Shown here piece after piece: positions 34,675 through 46,599 of a DNA stretch of 64,000 nt. The notes beneath the pieces were generated by a model that was given only the letters and a program-made list of their open reading frames with translations, was not told the DNA's origin and did not search any database. A program made the translations under genes and the position numbers. Source of the DNA: Heterohyrax brucei (lineage: Eukaryota; Chordata; Mammalia; Hyracoidea; Procaviidae); assembly GCA_028571685.1 (NCBI GenBank), contig CM053148.1:84528001-84592000 (forward strand), read 5' to 3'. Numbering within the stretch: position 1 is the first letter of the stretch; each line of letters starts with the position of its first letter.

Positions 34675-36505
34675 GAGAGCAGAGTCAAGATGGTGGCATA
34701 GCCACACGACCCTGCTGAACCCTATAAAAATAAGGACCAACAGAATCAATTAATTTAAGCAATTTGGACACTCCAGGAGGCCTGATCACCTGGTAGAAAC
34801 ATACAAGAATAGATAGGGTGACAAGAAGACTGTAGGAGCACAAGACCACCATGGAGGAAATCTTGGGGCTCCAGACAAAGAGATCCTACACATAGAAGGT
34901 GAAGAGAGTACAGTAAAACTCCCTTATTAAAACAAATTTGCAACATGGTGCTGAGAGACACCACCGGCTCTGAGAGCAAAAGTGATCTACACCTGCCTAA
35001 AGAAAGCAATCCAGTACAGAAGACTTCTATGCAGGTCAGAGGGGCTGAAGACTAGTCCAGCAATCAGAGGGCACTTTGACCCAGTGGTCTTGCAAGTCCT
35101 AGAGTGGTCCAGGCCAAGGAGACTCAGCTTCCACAGTACTGGGAGAAATAAGGAAAGAACATATGCTGGGGCCTGAGCAGTGGTGTAAGACCACATGCAG
35201 CCTGGAGACAAGGACAGTTTTTGGAATACATGAGACCCTGGGCTGACAGTGACAGGGATGCAGGGCAAGTTCACCACCTGGGAGAGGTGGTGAGGGCCTG
35301 CACTATTTCTCTTCCACCTGTGAGCCACAGCTACAACTGAGGCTCAATGGGAGACCAGCCCAGCCCAGAGACAGCACAGGCAGTGACAAGGAGGACACAC
35401 ACATGACACAGGAGCAACCCTTCTGAAGCCAGAAAGCTGCAAACAAAGGTCCCAGAGAATCCTGGTCAGCCTTGAGGCAACAGAAATAGTGGCAGCAGTT
35501 GTAGCTTCAGCTCAGGGAAGAAAGCACACAAGGGTGACCTTTCCCACTCCCCCTGCCTGAGAGCCAAGGCTGAGGCTCTGTGAAGGATCTTCCCAACCCA
35601 GAGGCAGCTGCAGCAGCAGTGCTTGTGTCCTGCCCACTTTGGGGTGGCTGCAAAAGCACAGCACTTGCACAACTGACTGCCCCCCGCCTCCGGCCCAGAG
35701 ACAGAAGTTACAGTAGTGCTGCTGAAAGCAGGCATGACTCCGCCACCTGGGAGCTGTATCAGCGGTGGCCCAGTGAGGGACAGTAAGATCAAGGAACAGA
35801 AAATAATCAGACTGTACTGAGAAACTATGGCCCAGCCCCCATTGAAAGACGTCAGTCAGGCCAACTGAACTATTAAGTCCCTTTCACTGCAACGCCTTCT
35901 GGATGGCTCAGAGACAACAATCAGTTCCTAAACACCAAAAGAAGCAGACTACTGTGGCTCCTGAAAACTGCCAAAATAAAGCATCCGTGAATTTCTCAGA
36001 CAAAGAAGAGTTGCTGCAACTATCAGAGACAAAATACAAAAGACCAATGCTCAGAGCTGTACAAGATTATCAGGAGAGACATCAAGTAAAAATTCAGCAC
36101 AGCACACTGGAAAACTAAATAAGCTGCAAGAAATGCTTGAGCAGCAATGCTCTGAAATTTGGCAGATGAACAATAAAGTCATTAAGGTTAATAACTCAGT
36201 AGAAAGCCAGAGGAGCAGGATAGAGCAAATGGAGTACAGAATTAGTGAGCTTGAAGACAAAGTAAGACACCAGCATACTTGAGGAAAAATCAGATAAAAG
36301 ACTAAATAGAGGTGAAGAATCACTAAGAGTGATGTGGACCTCTATCAAGGGAAACAACATCAGGTGACTGGAGTACCAGAACAAGGTGGGATAGCTGAAA
36401 ATACAGAGAGACTTGCTGAAGACCTGCTGACAGAAAACTTCCCTGACACCATGAAAAATGAGAAGATCTCCATTCAGGATGCTCATTGAACCCCACTAAA
36501 GATAA
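34675..36505 (+). repeat. Second L1 5' end and ORF1 remnant
   Basis: Starts 'gtcaagatggtggcatag'. ORF1-like coiled-coil sequence follows near 35.9-36.3 kb ('actgtggctcctgaaaac'), parallel to 34.0-34.5 kb. It lies head to tail after the previous L1. Confidence 0.75.
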
Positions 36506-36780
36506 ATCCCCACAAAACACCCCAAGCCACACTACTCCTGAGATCAGTAGGCAGAATGGCCACATTTTGAAAGTCCAGTTCTGGACTCTGTGCACTTTGG
36601 CACTTCTAACCTCTCTTTTTGAACCTCCGCCATTGAATCAGCAGGTTGGAGAGCTTGTGCAGACCACCATCTTGTTTGGCTAGGAGGTGGAGTTACCCAA
36701 ACAGTGGCTTCAGCAGGGGCTAATCCTCAGGCTGGGATGCAGTGCCCAAATTTATTTTTTCCCTCTATCTTAACTGGCAA
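36506..36780 (+). repeat. L1 5' UTR fragment
   Basis: 'cttcagcaggggctaatcc' and 'ggctgggatgcagtgcc' match the leader at 28.5 kb. Confidence 0.55.
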
Positions 36781-36794
36781 GCTGGCTTTGGGCT

Positions 36795-37305
36795 TGTCAT
36801 GGATGTCATGGATTCAATTGTGTATGATGAAAGGATACAACCCTGATGTACACCTTTCCTGACTTTAAACAATGCATTGTTCTTTCACAACTGCCTCTTG
36901 ATCCTTATACAGGTTCCTTAAGAGCACAATTAGGTGTTCTGGAATTGCCATCCTCTGCAATGTTCGCCGTAACTTTGTATGAGCCACACAGTCAAATGCT
37001 TTTGCATAGTCAATGAAACACAAGTAAACATATTGTTGGTGTTCTTTGCTTTCAGCCAAGATCCATTTGACATTAGAGATGATATCCCTGGTTCCATACA
37101 CTCTTCTGAATCCAACTTGAATTTCCAGCAGTTCCTTGTCAAAATACTGCTGTACTTGCTTTTGAATGATCTTGAGAAAAATTTTACTTCTGTATGATAT
37201 CAACAATATTGTTCAGTAATTTCCACATTCAGTTGGATCACCTTTCTTTAGAATGGGCATAAATATATATCTCTTCCAGGTAACTGTCCATAATCTACTA
37301 GGTAC
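36795..37305 (-). repeat. RTE LINE, reverse transcriptase domain
   Basis: The minus frame at 36,865-37,206 encodes RTE/BovB-type RT blocks: QVGFRRVYGTRDIISN, FIDYAKAFDCVAH and LLRNLYKDQEAVV. It is the best-preserved RTE RT piece in the window, 113 codons, truncated at both ends. Confidence 0.88.
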
Positions 37306-37309
37306 TACA

Positions 37310-38912
37310 AAATATCTTCAGGGGAAAGGTAAATAACCCAATTAAGTGATGGGCAAAGGAGATGGGCAGACACTTTTATGAAAGAGGACATCCAGGCAGC
37401 CAAAAGACACATGAGGAAATGCTCACAATCATTAGCTAGTAGAGAAATCCAAATCAAATTTACCATGAGATACCATCTCACCCCAACACGGTTGGCCATG
37501 AACCAACATACACAAAACAACAAATGTTGGATAGTCCGTGGAGAGATTGGAACTCTCATACACTGCTGGTAGGATTGCAAAGTGGTACAATCTTTTTGGA
37601 AAGCAGTCTGACATTTTCTTTAAAAGCTGGAAACAGATGTACCATTTGATACAGTAATTTGACTGCTTGGAATCAGAGGCAGTCACATGAACAGATACAT
37701 GCATAAGAATGTTTATTGTGGCACAGTCCACAGTAGCAGAAAAGATAGAATCAACCTAGATGCCCAACAATAGATGATTGAATAAACAAACTATTGTACA
37801 TATACCCAATGGAACAGTATCCAATGATAAGGAAAAATGATGATTTTAGGATGCAACTCATAACCTGTTTTAAATTGGAAGACATTATGCTGTATGAAAT
37901 CAGTCAGTGGCAAAAGGACATATACTGTATAAGACCTGTACTATAAGGACTTAAAAATAGACTTACATATAGAAGAGAAGACTCTGATGGCTTCAAGGGA
38001 GGAGAGGGAGGGAGAGGGCTAGACATAGATTAGATAGTTGACAGAAATTTGGTTAGGTGAAAAAACAGAGACAGCACACAGTAGGAAGATCAATTTAACT
38101 GCACTTCAACATATACAGAAAACTCTTCTAATCTTAGCCCAATATTTGTAAGGATAGAGTAGCAGGGGCAGGGGACCATGTTCTCATGGGGCATGAGGCC
38201 AACTTGCATAAGTAGCCTATTACTAAGAGAGTCTTCTGCACTGCATATTGGTGAGTGGTGTCTGGGTCTTAAAAGCTAGCAAGCTGAGGTACACCAAATG
38301 GTCCCAATTGATCTGGAATAGATCATCACCAAGAACAAAAAAGACACAAAGAAAAAAGAACCCAGGGGATGGAAGGACCCATGAGAAAAGGACACTGTGT
38401 CAACACGCTACCAGAAGAACCAGATGGTGCCCAGCCACCCCCAAGACTGTGGTGATGGGGCACCCAACGTTGAGTCCCAGTGGCGACACAAGAAAAAGAG
38501 GGGTGCAGCTCAAGAACTGTACTAAAAGACTGCAGTTGATGGTCCAGTGGCCTAGGTTTTCCCCCAGGAGGATGGGCCCTAGAGCTGGTGCTGCCACTGA
38601 TGAGAAAACTTTACTGAGTCAACTCTTTGGACAGGAATGGACTGAACTTGAAAACACAATATGACCACAAGGTCTGTATACTTTACAGGTTTATGCATAT
38701 CTGTAGGATGCTGACCTACTGGTCTTTTAGTAGAACGGAGAGGAGAGGATGAAGAGGAGTAGACAGGAGATTGTTAAGAGGCTATGGCATACATAGAATG
38801 AAAAGGAGGAATGTGCTGTCACTGGGCAAGGAAAGCAGAGGGAGCTGCAGATAGGCGGGCATGAAACTTAATGTAGATTTCACACTGATACTTAATCACA
38901 ATAAAAAAAATA
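37310..38912 (+). repeat. L1 LINE 3' end with poly-A
   Basis: Forward ORF2 C-terminus ('gaaatgctcacaatcatt', 'gagataccatctcacccc'), a ~0.9 kb 3' UTR and an A-rich end near 38,905. A 138-codon frame at 38,248-38,664 lies in the 3' UTR and is not regarded as a gene. Confidence 0.82.
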
Positions 38913-38924
38913 GTTTTTTCAAGA

Positions 38925-41900
38925 TAGCCTATTCACTTGTACTGACTTCCCAGTTTTTGAGTCAATACACCATCACTGACTCCATTTTTTCCTAACTCCA
39001 GAGCTGAGATGAGGCTTATTTTGTAACTTAAAAAGTCCTGTCGACTTTTTTTGGTCCAATATAAAGGTACTGGTTCTTCCACTTTCAGAGGCCTGTTCAG
39101 GGTTTGAACAATAGACTCCAAATTTGAAATCCATCTTCAACAAAATGCTATCATTCTTAAAATTCCTGTAAGTTGTCTCCCTGTTTCAGGAGGTTCCATC
39201 TTCAAGACCACTTGTTTTCTATTACTCATTAAGCCTCTGTTTGCCTAGCTTGAATAGAAAACCTAGAAATTTCACTTGTTGTTTACAAATTTGGACTTTA
39301 TTAGCAGACATCTTGTATCCACAGGCTGCCAAACAATTTAGCGTGGCTGTAATATTATGGAGACATTGGTCATATATGTCTCCAGTTATCAGTAAATTGT
39401 CAACATATTGAATTAAGACCTCTTTATCAAACTGTACTTCTATTAAATTTTGAGCTAAATCCTCAGCATATATGACGGGGGAATTTTTAAATCCTTGAGG
39501 TAGGACATTCCAACAGTACTGGGATTTTGTCGGAGTCTTTGTGTCTTGCGACTCAAAAGCAAATAATGATTGAGACTCAGGGTCCAGAAGAACAGAGAAG
39601 AAAGCATCCTGTCAGTCTTAACTGAAAACTAGTTACTATCTCCAGGTAAATTACTGCATACAGGGATTTAAAGTGGTGGATGGAGGTCTTTTATTTCATT
39701 TAAAGCTCTCTGATTCTGCACAAACTGTAGCTCTTAAGAGTTCCAGGTTTCTTTACTGGGAGAATGGGTTTTTTTACAAGGTGATCGGCAGGGCCCAATC
39801 AGTTTATATGTTTGAAGCCATTGGACTACACATTTTACGCCCTCAATTGCCTCCTTTTTTTAAGGATAATGTTTCTTTCTAGGAAACTTAGCCCCATGTT
39901 TGGGCTCAAACCAGCACTGCTCTCTTTAGCTCTCCAGGCTGCTTCCCTGCTGATACAAAGGGGTTTACCTGATGATTGATTTCAGGGGCGAGTCCTGAAG
40001 ATCCGGAGATCTGCTAGAGTTCATCAGGCAGGGCGAATGTAGCGCGTGCTGCCGTGGAACCTGTAGATGAAGTTGTTCCTCAGGCACGAAAGAAGTTTGA
40101 GTATTTAATTTAAAAAGTAAGTCACGTCCAAGAAGAGGAATCACGCAGTCAGGCATATACAGAAACTTACGATTTTAGTGCTTCTCTCCAATAGCACACT
40201 CTAGTGGTTGTAGGAAATGTTGCTGTTCAGCTTTTGTGTGATTCCTGTGACCATTAAGCTTGCTGTCACTCCTGTGTTAACTTTCCATTTACCACTAAGT
40301 GGCTCCTGTGTCCACTAGAAACTTAACAAGCTGACTCCCCATCACTGTGAGTTTTAACTGGAGTTCCTCTGAAACAACCTTCAAGGGATGGGTCAGGCTT
40401 AAGGGAACCCCTGGGACCTGCCAATTTTCATTCAATTTGGGGGTTTGTTCAGCCATCATTTTGTCTGGGTTTTTCCTAATTTTGTTTACTGGCTTGTATT
40501 TTGAGTCATTGATTTTTCCAGTGTCCTCTCCAGCTACAATAAGCACATTGGTCCTCTGGTTTGGGGCTGGCGCCGTGTCCCAGTCCCTGGATTTGGGGTC
40601 ACCGGGATCCAGATTTTACTTGTTCTAGGAATACAGTAGTAACTTGGTCTTTGTGGTGCTCTCTATAATAGTGTACCTAAGTAACTGGGAAAGATTCATT
40701 CCCAGCCCCCTTTCTAATTTGTGCAACTTTTTCCTTCTATGTAGAGTGCTCTATGTAATGTAAGTCATGGAAATCATCCCCATGCTTTCTGGAGCATGGA
40801 GATCCTTGTCAGGATATTTACCATGTGCCTGATAGATCTGCTCCATGAACTCTGAGCGTTCTCATTAGGCTTTTGTTTCACTTCCTGTATTTCGTTTAGG
40901 ATTTGGGGGGGATACCCTTCTTAAAGCCTGCAAGAATATACCTCTTATAATGTTCTAGATAAGGAGGAACCCACTGTTTGGGTTCCAGTTGCAATCTGTT
41001 AGCAGGATGACTCCGGTTGGAAATGGACTATTTATTGGGTCCTTCTGATGAAGGTGCTGTACTTCTTCCTTTGATTTTCCCAGCATCTAACTTCACACAT
41101 CTTCAATCAAAAGAACGTTTTGAGTAGCAAAGACAGAAGTTATTAATTCAGTTGTCTTAGTGGGATGATCCCAATAGGATGGATTAGAGTTTCTCTAATT
41201 AAACATACTGAGGTAGAGAATGAGGAATTTGCCCAGTAATACCCTGCTGGTTGTCCTTGGGGTCCTATACCGGTAGGAAGACTTCTCATTGGATATTGCC
41301 CCGCCCTGGCTTGAGAACACTCATCTATTTCTAGTCCAAATTTAGTGCCCTTCCGGGTATTGGAGGGGGAGGCCGTTGCACTGGCTGCATGCCCCAAGTC
41401 CCTGGTTTCTTCCCTTGGATAGGGATGAAGCAGGGCATTCGCTACTACCAGAGCCTGCACAGGCAGCAGCACAAGGTATCTTCTGGGAAGGGTATTGGGG
41501 AAAGCAGAAGCTCAGGCTCGTCTCTAGGTATGGCTGCTGAGTCTCCAGTGGTGGACACAGTTGAGCCCCAGCTGAGGATATGATGGTATTTTCATCCTCC
41601 TGATCTGGTAGGGGCCGGCAATTTGGCAGGGCATTTTTATCTATCTGTTCACTTTGATATTGCATCCTTATTAACGTAGAGTCATAAATACTTGAACATG
41701 ATGTGTCTCATCCCATCTCCCAGACCTCTGACAAAAACTCTCAAGGCCTAATATAACAAAAAAAATTCAAGATTCCAATAGAAAGGCCAGTTCTCATTAT
41801 GATCAACTGTTACTTACGTTGGCCAAACTGTTTTACAATAAAACACAATTTTCTGTTCTGTCATAGGAGAATAACCGTAGGTCAACCAATCAGCCAGAAT

Positions 41901-43435
41901 CTGCCCCACAGAATATTACCAGGAATGGAAGCCACTCTCCCATTTTGCCAGATTTATAGAGCAACTCTCCCTCTCCCTTCTGTTTTTTGTTATTGTTGTT
42001 GACCTGTCAAACCAGTTGATTATCTATAAAAGTTTAAACAAGGAATATTTTAAAATTGAGCCATAGATGGAGAGGGGGTGTCCCTGCAATTACAGCCCAG
42101 ACTGGCAATGAATTAGAAAGACTGGGAAGTCTGGACAAAAAGTAAGAGACTCAGGCCCCCAAGAAACACTTAGCTGGTAAATATTCCTCTACAAAAACAG
42201 AGATAGTGATAAGGCAATAACTAGAGAGAAGAAAAGAACAATTCCAGGGATAAATTGTCCAAGTTTGTGGCTGGGCATCAAACTTTTCAAATTTTACACA
42301 CACGTTCAACACTCTGCCTGCAGGAATAGCTCAGTCTCTCAGCAACCTTTCACAGAAAATTACAGACTAGGGGTTTCCCACAACTGAACACAACTGTCAC
42401 AAGACTAATGAGCCGGTGAAAAACAGGTTACTGAACCGAAGACCAGCGTCAAAGGCCAAGAAGGCAGAAATGGAACTGCAGTCCCCTTGATGGCAATTTA
42501 ACCAGGAGCCTCCTATGGAGTCCTCAGACCAGGTGGCCCCTCACTGGGTCTACAGATGGTGCACCAACCAGGCTGCTCCTTAAGGAGTCAGCAAATCAGG
42601 CAGCACCTTTTAGAGCTGCAGCCACAGTGACCCAGATAGCACTTAACTCATCCTCTTTTGTGAGATGACTGTGGGGTCAGCGGCAGGGGTGCAAAATGAA
42701 AAGCAAATCTCTAAGGAAAATGGCCTGCCAGCTGCTTAGAGTGGTCAGGTATCACCCAGGGGGCTTCCCAGTCCAGGTGACCACCATGACTCCCCTTCAA
42801 GATCCCTGAAGCTACAGGAGAGCCTCTGGAAAATCCCGATGCTGTCCTGCTGTTTCCCAGAAAAATCCCAGTTGCATACTCCTGCTGCCTGTCATTGCTA
42901 AGCTAATTATGCAGACAGGTATTGAGTTTTTAAAAGTACTTTATTCAGATGCCCAATAATTAGAGAAGATGGCAGGTTTGCATCCCTGAAAAACACCTTA
43001 ATATCTGAGTTCGGGCTAGCAAAATTTATAGAAAGGTTTAAAGGAGGGGAGAAGAGAAAAGGAGAGGGGCAGGCATGCAGGTGTTCAGAGGAGGCCAGGT
43101 TGGAGAATACACAATTTCCTTGTCTCAAGGAGAGGGGTCCTTGACAACTGCATGCTAGCTACTATTCTCAGGAACAATGGGCTGCAAATTCATCCCTCAA
43201 GAATAGCCTGGGAAAACAAAGGAGTCTTACCATTTTCTTTACGTATCACGACTCGTAAGTGAGAAAGGAGTTTTAGTATTAAGAAACTAAGTATGAACTT
43301 TTCTAGAGCCATTAACCCTACCATGCTCACCGTTATTAGTTGGATAGGCTTTGGTGTTACAATATCAGTAGCTCCCTCTCTCACCTGCACAGTCATTTCC
43401 TGTGAACTTTGGTTCCGGGGTTTCCTAGTACCTCA
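38925..43435 (-). mobile_element. Gammaretrovirus-like endogenous retrovirus, 3'-truncated and defective
   Basis: Read on the minus strand: 5' LTR 42,873-43,435, a candidate primer-binding site at about 42,853-42,870 (tRNA-Pro-like, degenerate), a gag-like region ~40.6-41.9 kb, a CCHC-type zinc knuckle near 40.55 kb interrupted by a stop, an aspartic protease DTGA motif near 40.31 kb followed by a stop, and reverse transcriptase ~39.0-39.9 kb with YVDN in place of YVDD near 39.40 kb. Frames are interrupted throughout. Env and 3' LTR are absent; the element abuts an L1 end at 38.91 kb. It lies inside exon 6 of the ADAMTS1-like pseudogene. Confidence 0.8.
42873..43435 (-). repeat. ERV 5' LTR
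   Basis: 563 bp with TG...CA ends. On the minus strand it has a TATA-like 'tataaattttg' near 43,025 and AATAAA near 42,943. The 5' boundary is set by loss of alignment with ADAMTS1-like exon 6. The 3' boundary is set by the candidate primer-binding site. Confidence 0.65.
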
Positions 43436-43504
43436 TCCTGTACCACTTGTGCTAGAACAGTCTTCCCAGGGACCCCAAGGACTCCAGTTTCCATGAACAG
43501 GAGT
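43436..43504 (-). pseudogene. ADAMTS1-like: Pseudogene exon 6, interrupted by the ERV LTR
   Basis: Acceptor 'cccttttag' followed by TPVHGNWSPWGPWEDCSST, the start of the central TSR. Homology ends at 43,436, where the LTR begins. Confidence 0.82.
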
Positions 43505-43689
43505 CTAAAAGGGAACACAGATCACCACTGTAAAATTCTCTAAGGAAGCCTTTTAGGAATTAAAAGTCAAACATATGGAGCACAGAGTTAATTATAAAAA
43601 CTCTATCTTCCACATTCCTGCAGGAGGACACAGATGAGTTTAGTTCAACTTGTTATCAGATATGTCAACATCATTTTTGGAGCCCAGTT

Positions 43690-44225
43690 CTACTCTTTTT
43701 TTTAAAATTTTATTTATTTTTATTTAACATGACTGAGTGAAAATGTACATTCCTGTATAAATTTACATGCCCACCTATATGCAGCTTCCACTGCTCTCCC
43801 TGCCTGGTGACAGCACACTATTCCTCCCTGCTCCATACATGGTCTCATCCTCCCAACAGTCTCCTTTCCCATCCTCTCCACCCACTCTCCTTCCTCCAGC
43901 CAGAGGTCAGCAGGATGATATCCTATAGATGCAGAGAACCCTAAAGTGCATCCAATATATGGTCACTCTGCATCGCCAAGTCCAATCCATTTGTGTCCGA
44001 AGAGTGGACCTTTGTTATGATTTATGGGCAAGGGCAGCATCAGGGCCGGGGGCCATGCTCCCAGGGGAACCCTGAAACCACTGGACCATCAATTGAGGTC
44101 TTTTAGTGGAGATCTCAGGATGCACCCCTTTTTACTGTTGTGTTGCCAGTGAGATTCAACTTAGTGGGCTCCATCGCGGCTGTCACTGGTGGTGGCCGGG
44201 CACCATCCAGTTCTTCTACTCTTGA
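43690..44225 (-). repeat. 5'-truncated L1 3' end in pseudogene intron 5
   Basis: Starts with T-rich 'tttatttatttttattta' and the shared L1 3' UTR. Intron 5 homology to the left copy resumes on both sides, so it is a post-duplication insertion. Confidence 0.8.
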
Positions 44226-44372
44226 AACATGTGGCAATGTCAGGAGTCACAATCAACTAGTTGGTAGTTTTTTGTTGTTGTTGTTGTTTTCTTTTTTCCC
44301 TCACTCTGGAAGGTTGATCTTTTTTGATACCAGCATTTCAAGGACCATGAATGTGTCAGTAGAAAAGCTCAT

Positions 44373-44655
44373 GTAAAAATGATTCCTATCAGTCACATTC
44401 ACACAGTTGCCCCCAACACACCACTTCTTTTCTCCACAGCTGGTCTCATCTGCCCAGTGACCTCTTTGCTTCCGGCACCATAATGCCCCACCGACGGGGG
44501 CAGTGTACCGCAGGGTCCTGCAGGTGCTGTGAGCTCCGGGACAGTGCTCGCAATTGTTCCCAAAGACTGGCCCTGCTGGTTATCATCATACATGGTCCCT
44601 GGCAATTTGGAGGGTAGCTTTATGAGTCTCTGGGGACAGTCCCTCAAACATTGCC
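44373..44655 (-). pseudogene. ADAMTS1-like: Pseudogene exon 5
   Basis: KLPGTMYDDNQQGQ, then a frameshift before the expected FGEDSKHC block. Net 4 nt shorter than the left copy. The donor dinucleotide is AT. Confidence 0.88.
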
Positions 44656-45095
44656 CTGCAAAGAAAATGCCAGCCAACTGTGAACAAATAACTATGGGAA
44701 GCATGCTAGGCGTAGATCACATTTTCAGAGTGCGCTCATCAGGAGAGATAATGTAAAAACAAATGATTTGAAAAATACGGAGCTTTTAAGCACAATGCTG
44801 GACAAACTGAAATTTTTGAGAAGATTTTTTATCGTGAATGGGAGTATTTCTCTGTTAATATTTACATGAGATAGTTCTTGTTATAGTCTGAGTTGGTCTA
44901 CATTAGGACATATTCATCCCAAAGCACAATATTGCAGGAGGGTTAAGATAAGAAAATTGATAGTGTTGGTGTTGAAGAGTAATTCTGAAAGAGGTAAAAG
45001 AAAATAAAAAATACAAAAGAAGACCTTGTTTATACCTAGAAGGCTATAGTTGGAATCTGGAATGTCATCCAGAAAGAGCAGCTTATGTTTCTTAC

Positions 45096-45263
45096 CATGA
45101 CTGTTATTTAGAAATAACGTAAGCATGTAGGAGCAGCAGGCAGACTAAGTTTGGCTGAGTCCTGGACCGGAGAAGAAAGGAGACATTATGTGGGGATCTC
45201 CATTCACGCTGTTGATGCGGACACACTGGTGTCCATTATCATGTAGCATGTTAAACACATAAC
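45096..45263 (-). pseudogene. ADAMTS1-like: Pseudogene exon 4
   Basis: 168 nt. GYVFNMLHD: TAT (45,259-45,261) replaces a zinc-binding His. TAG at 45,145-45,147 stands where a Trp codon is expected. The donor 'catg|gtaag' is intact. Confidence 0.88.
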
Positions 45264-45439
45264 CTAAGATACAACACAAAACCCGCTTGAAAATACAAGT
45301 CATCTCCAACATTTTTTTTTCCTCCTTACAATTCATTTGTCTTAAAGCAATATAACTAGAGAAAGATATGTATTTCTGGAGACAATATCTGCTTTTTACA
45401 GAGAGTAAAGAAACATTTAAGTTTCCAAATGTCTTTCAC

Positions 45440-45668
45440 AAGAAAAGCAAAAACAAAAATTTGTTGCCATAAATTCAATTCTGACTCCTTGTGACTATAT
45501 AGAACACAGTGGAGATGCCTCACAAGGTTTCCAAGGCTGTGAATCTTTATGGAAGCCAACGACCACTTCTTTATCGTGAGGAGTATCTGGTGGGTTCAAA
45601 CTGATATGATAACCTCTAGGCGACAGCTAAGTGCTTGACAATTGTTCCCTAGGGTTCCTCCAAATGTC
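45440..45668 (-). repeat. AfroSINE in pseudogene intron 3
   Basis: Reverse SINE: 'aaggtttccaaggctgtgaa' and 'ctggtgggttcaaact'. Partner of the SINE at 16,905-17,098. Confidence 0.85.
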
Positions 45669-45861
45669 TACAGCTCCTACTAGTATGCTTACCATTATAA
45701 TGAGATGGCATTTTCTGAAATTGTGAAAATATATTCTCTACAGTTTTTAAGATGCTTTAGCAACTAAACAGCCAATCAATCACTTGAAGACTCTCCCTCT
45801 TAATACACTTATTTATCCATCTGAATTCATTAACAGGGCTTAGCTCTTACCATAAAAACAA

Positions 45862-45994
45862 CTAATTTATGAGCTACAGAGAAAGCATATGGTAAACCAA
45901 TATCGTCTATGACTGAGCAGCTTCTGCTGGGGTCACACATACTTCCAACTTTAGCTATCCTCACAGCATCACACATAAGCTGGAAACATATGTT
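45862..45994 (-). pseudogene. ADAMTS1-like: Pseudogene exon 3
   Basis: 133 nt as in the left copy. It encodes MCDPSRSCSVIDD and ends AHKL: AAA (45,866-45,868) replaces the catalytic Glu codon. The donor is 'ttag|ttgttt', not GT-A. Confidence 0.85.
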
Positions 45995-46253
45995 CTAGGA
46001 GAGACAAGATTGAAAAGTTATTAACAGAGATACGTATGAGTTTTGGATCAAAATGTTTGACTAGGTGACTTCACATATTCATTGGGGCATCTACAATCAT
46101 TGTTGATTTGTCCTTTAGAAAGACTTCATTGAGCTTGCAGAGATGCAATTTAAGTGCAGAAACATTGGTGACAGTAGTTTATGTATATGTTTGTTACAAA
46201 GCAGGCAGAAACTCAGATTATTCTGTCATAAGTGGTACTGGCCTCCTGCATAC

Positions 46254-46599
46254 CTTTCTGGTAAAAAGAATTGGTGTGTCATAGTGCTCAGCATCCTGGT
46301 CACTGGATGGCTTGTGCTGTTTTGTCCAGTCACAGAAGTTTTGCAGTATAAGGTTTGCATTAGAGGTCACATTTGGCCCTTTCTTTTCATCACAGATGAC
46401 CAGAATCTTCACCACTACCATACTAACAGATTGTTTAATGCTGGCGTGTTTGTACAACCGGGAGGCCACCAGGAACAAGGTAAGAAGATAATGCTTCAGG
46501 TGACTGCCGTGGAAGTCTACCATTGACTTGCAGCCTCAAGCATGGTTTCCACATAGCAAGACCAGATCACAAAACATTTCTTTCTTATGCTTTCAGTCC
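46254..46599 (-). pseudogene. ADAMTS1-like: Pseudogene exon 2
   Basis: [38 protein letters not shown] and [14 protein letters not shown] 1-nt deletion lies in the VAD.SM codons just before 46,523. It keeps the NFC cysteine that the left copy lost. Confidence 0.9.

Noticed and set aside
38248..38664. 138-codon frame as a host gene
   Set aside because: It lies in an L1 3' UTR whose relatives elsewhere in the window do not keep the frame.
40295..41665. ERV gag/protease frames as domesticated retroviral genes
   Set aside because: The frames are short and interrupted by stops at key motifs, without sign of constraint.
46143..46526. 127-codon plus-strand frame
   Set aside because: It is antisense to pseudogene exon 2.
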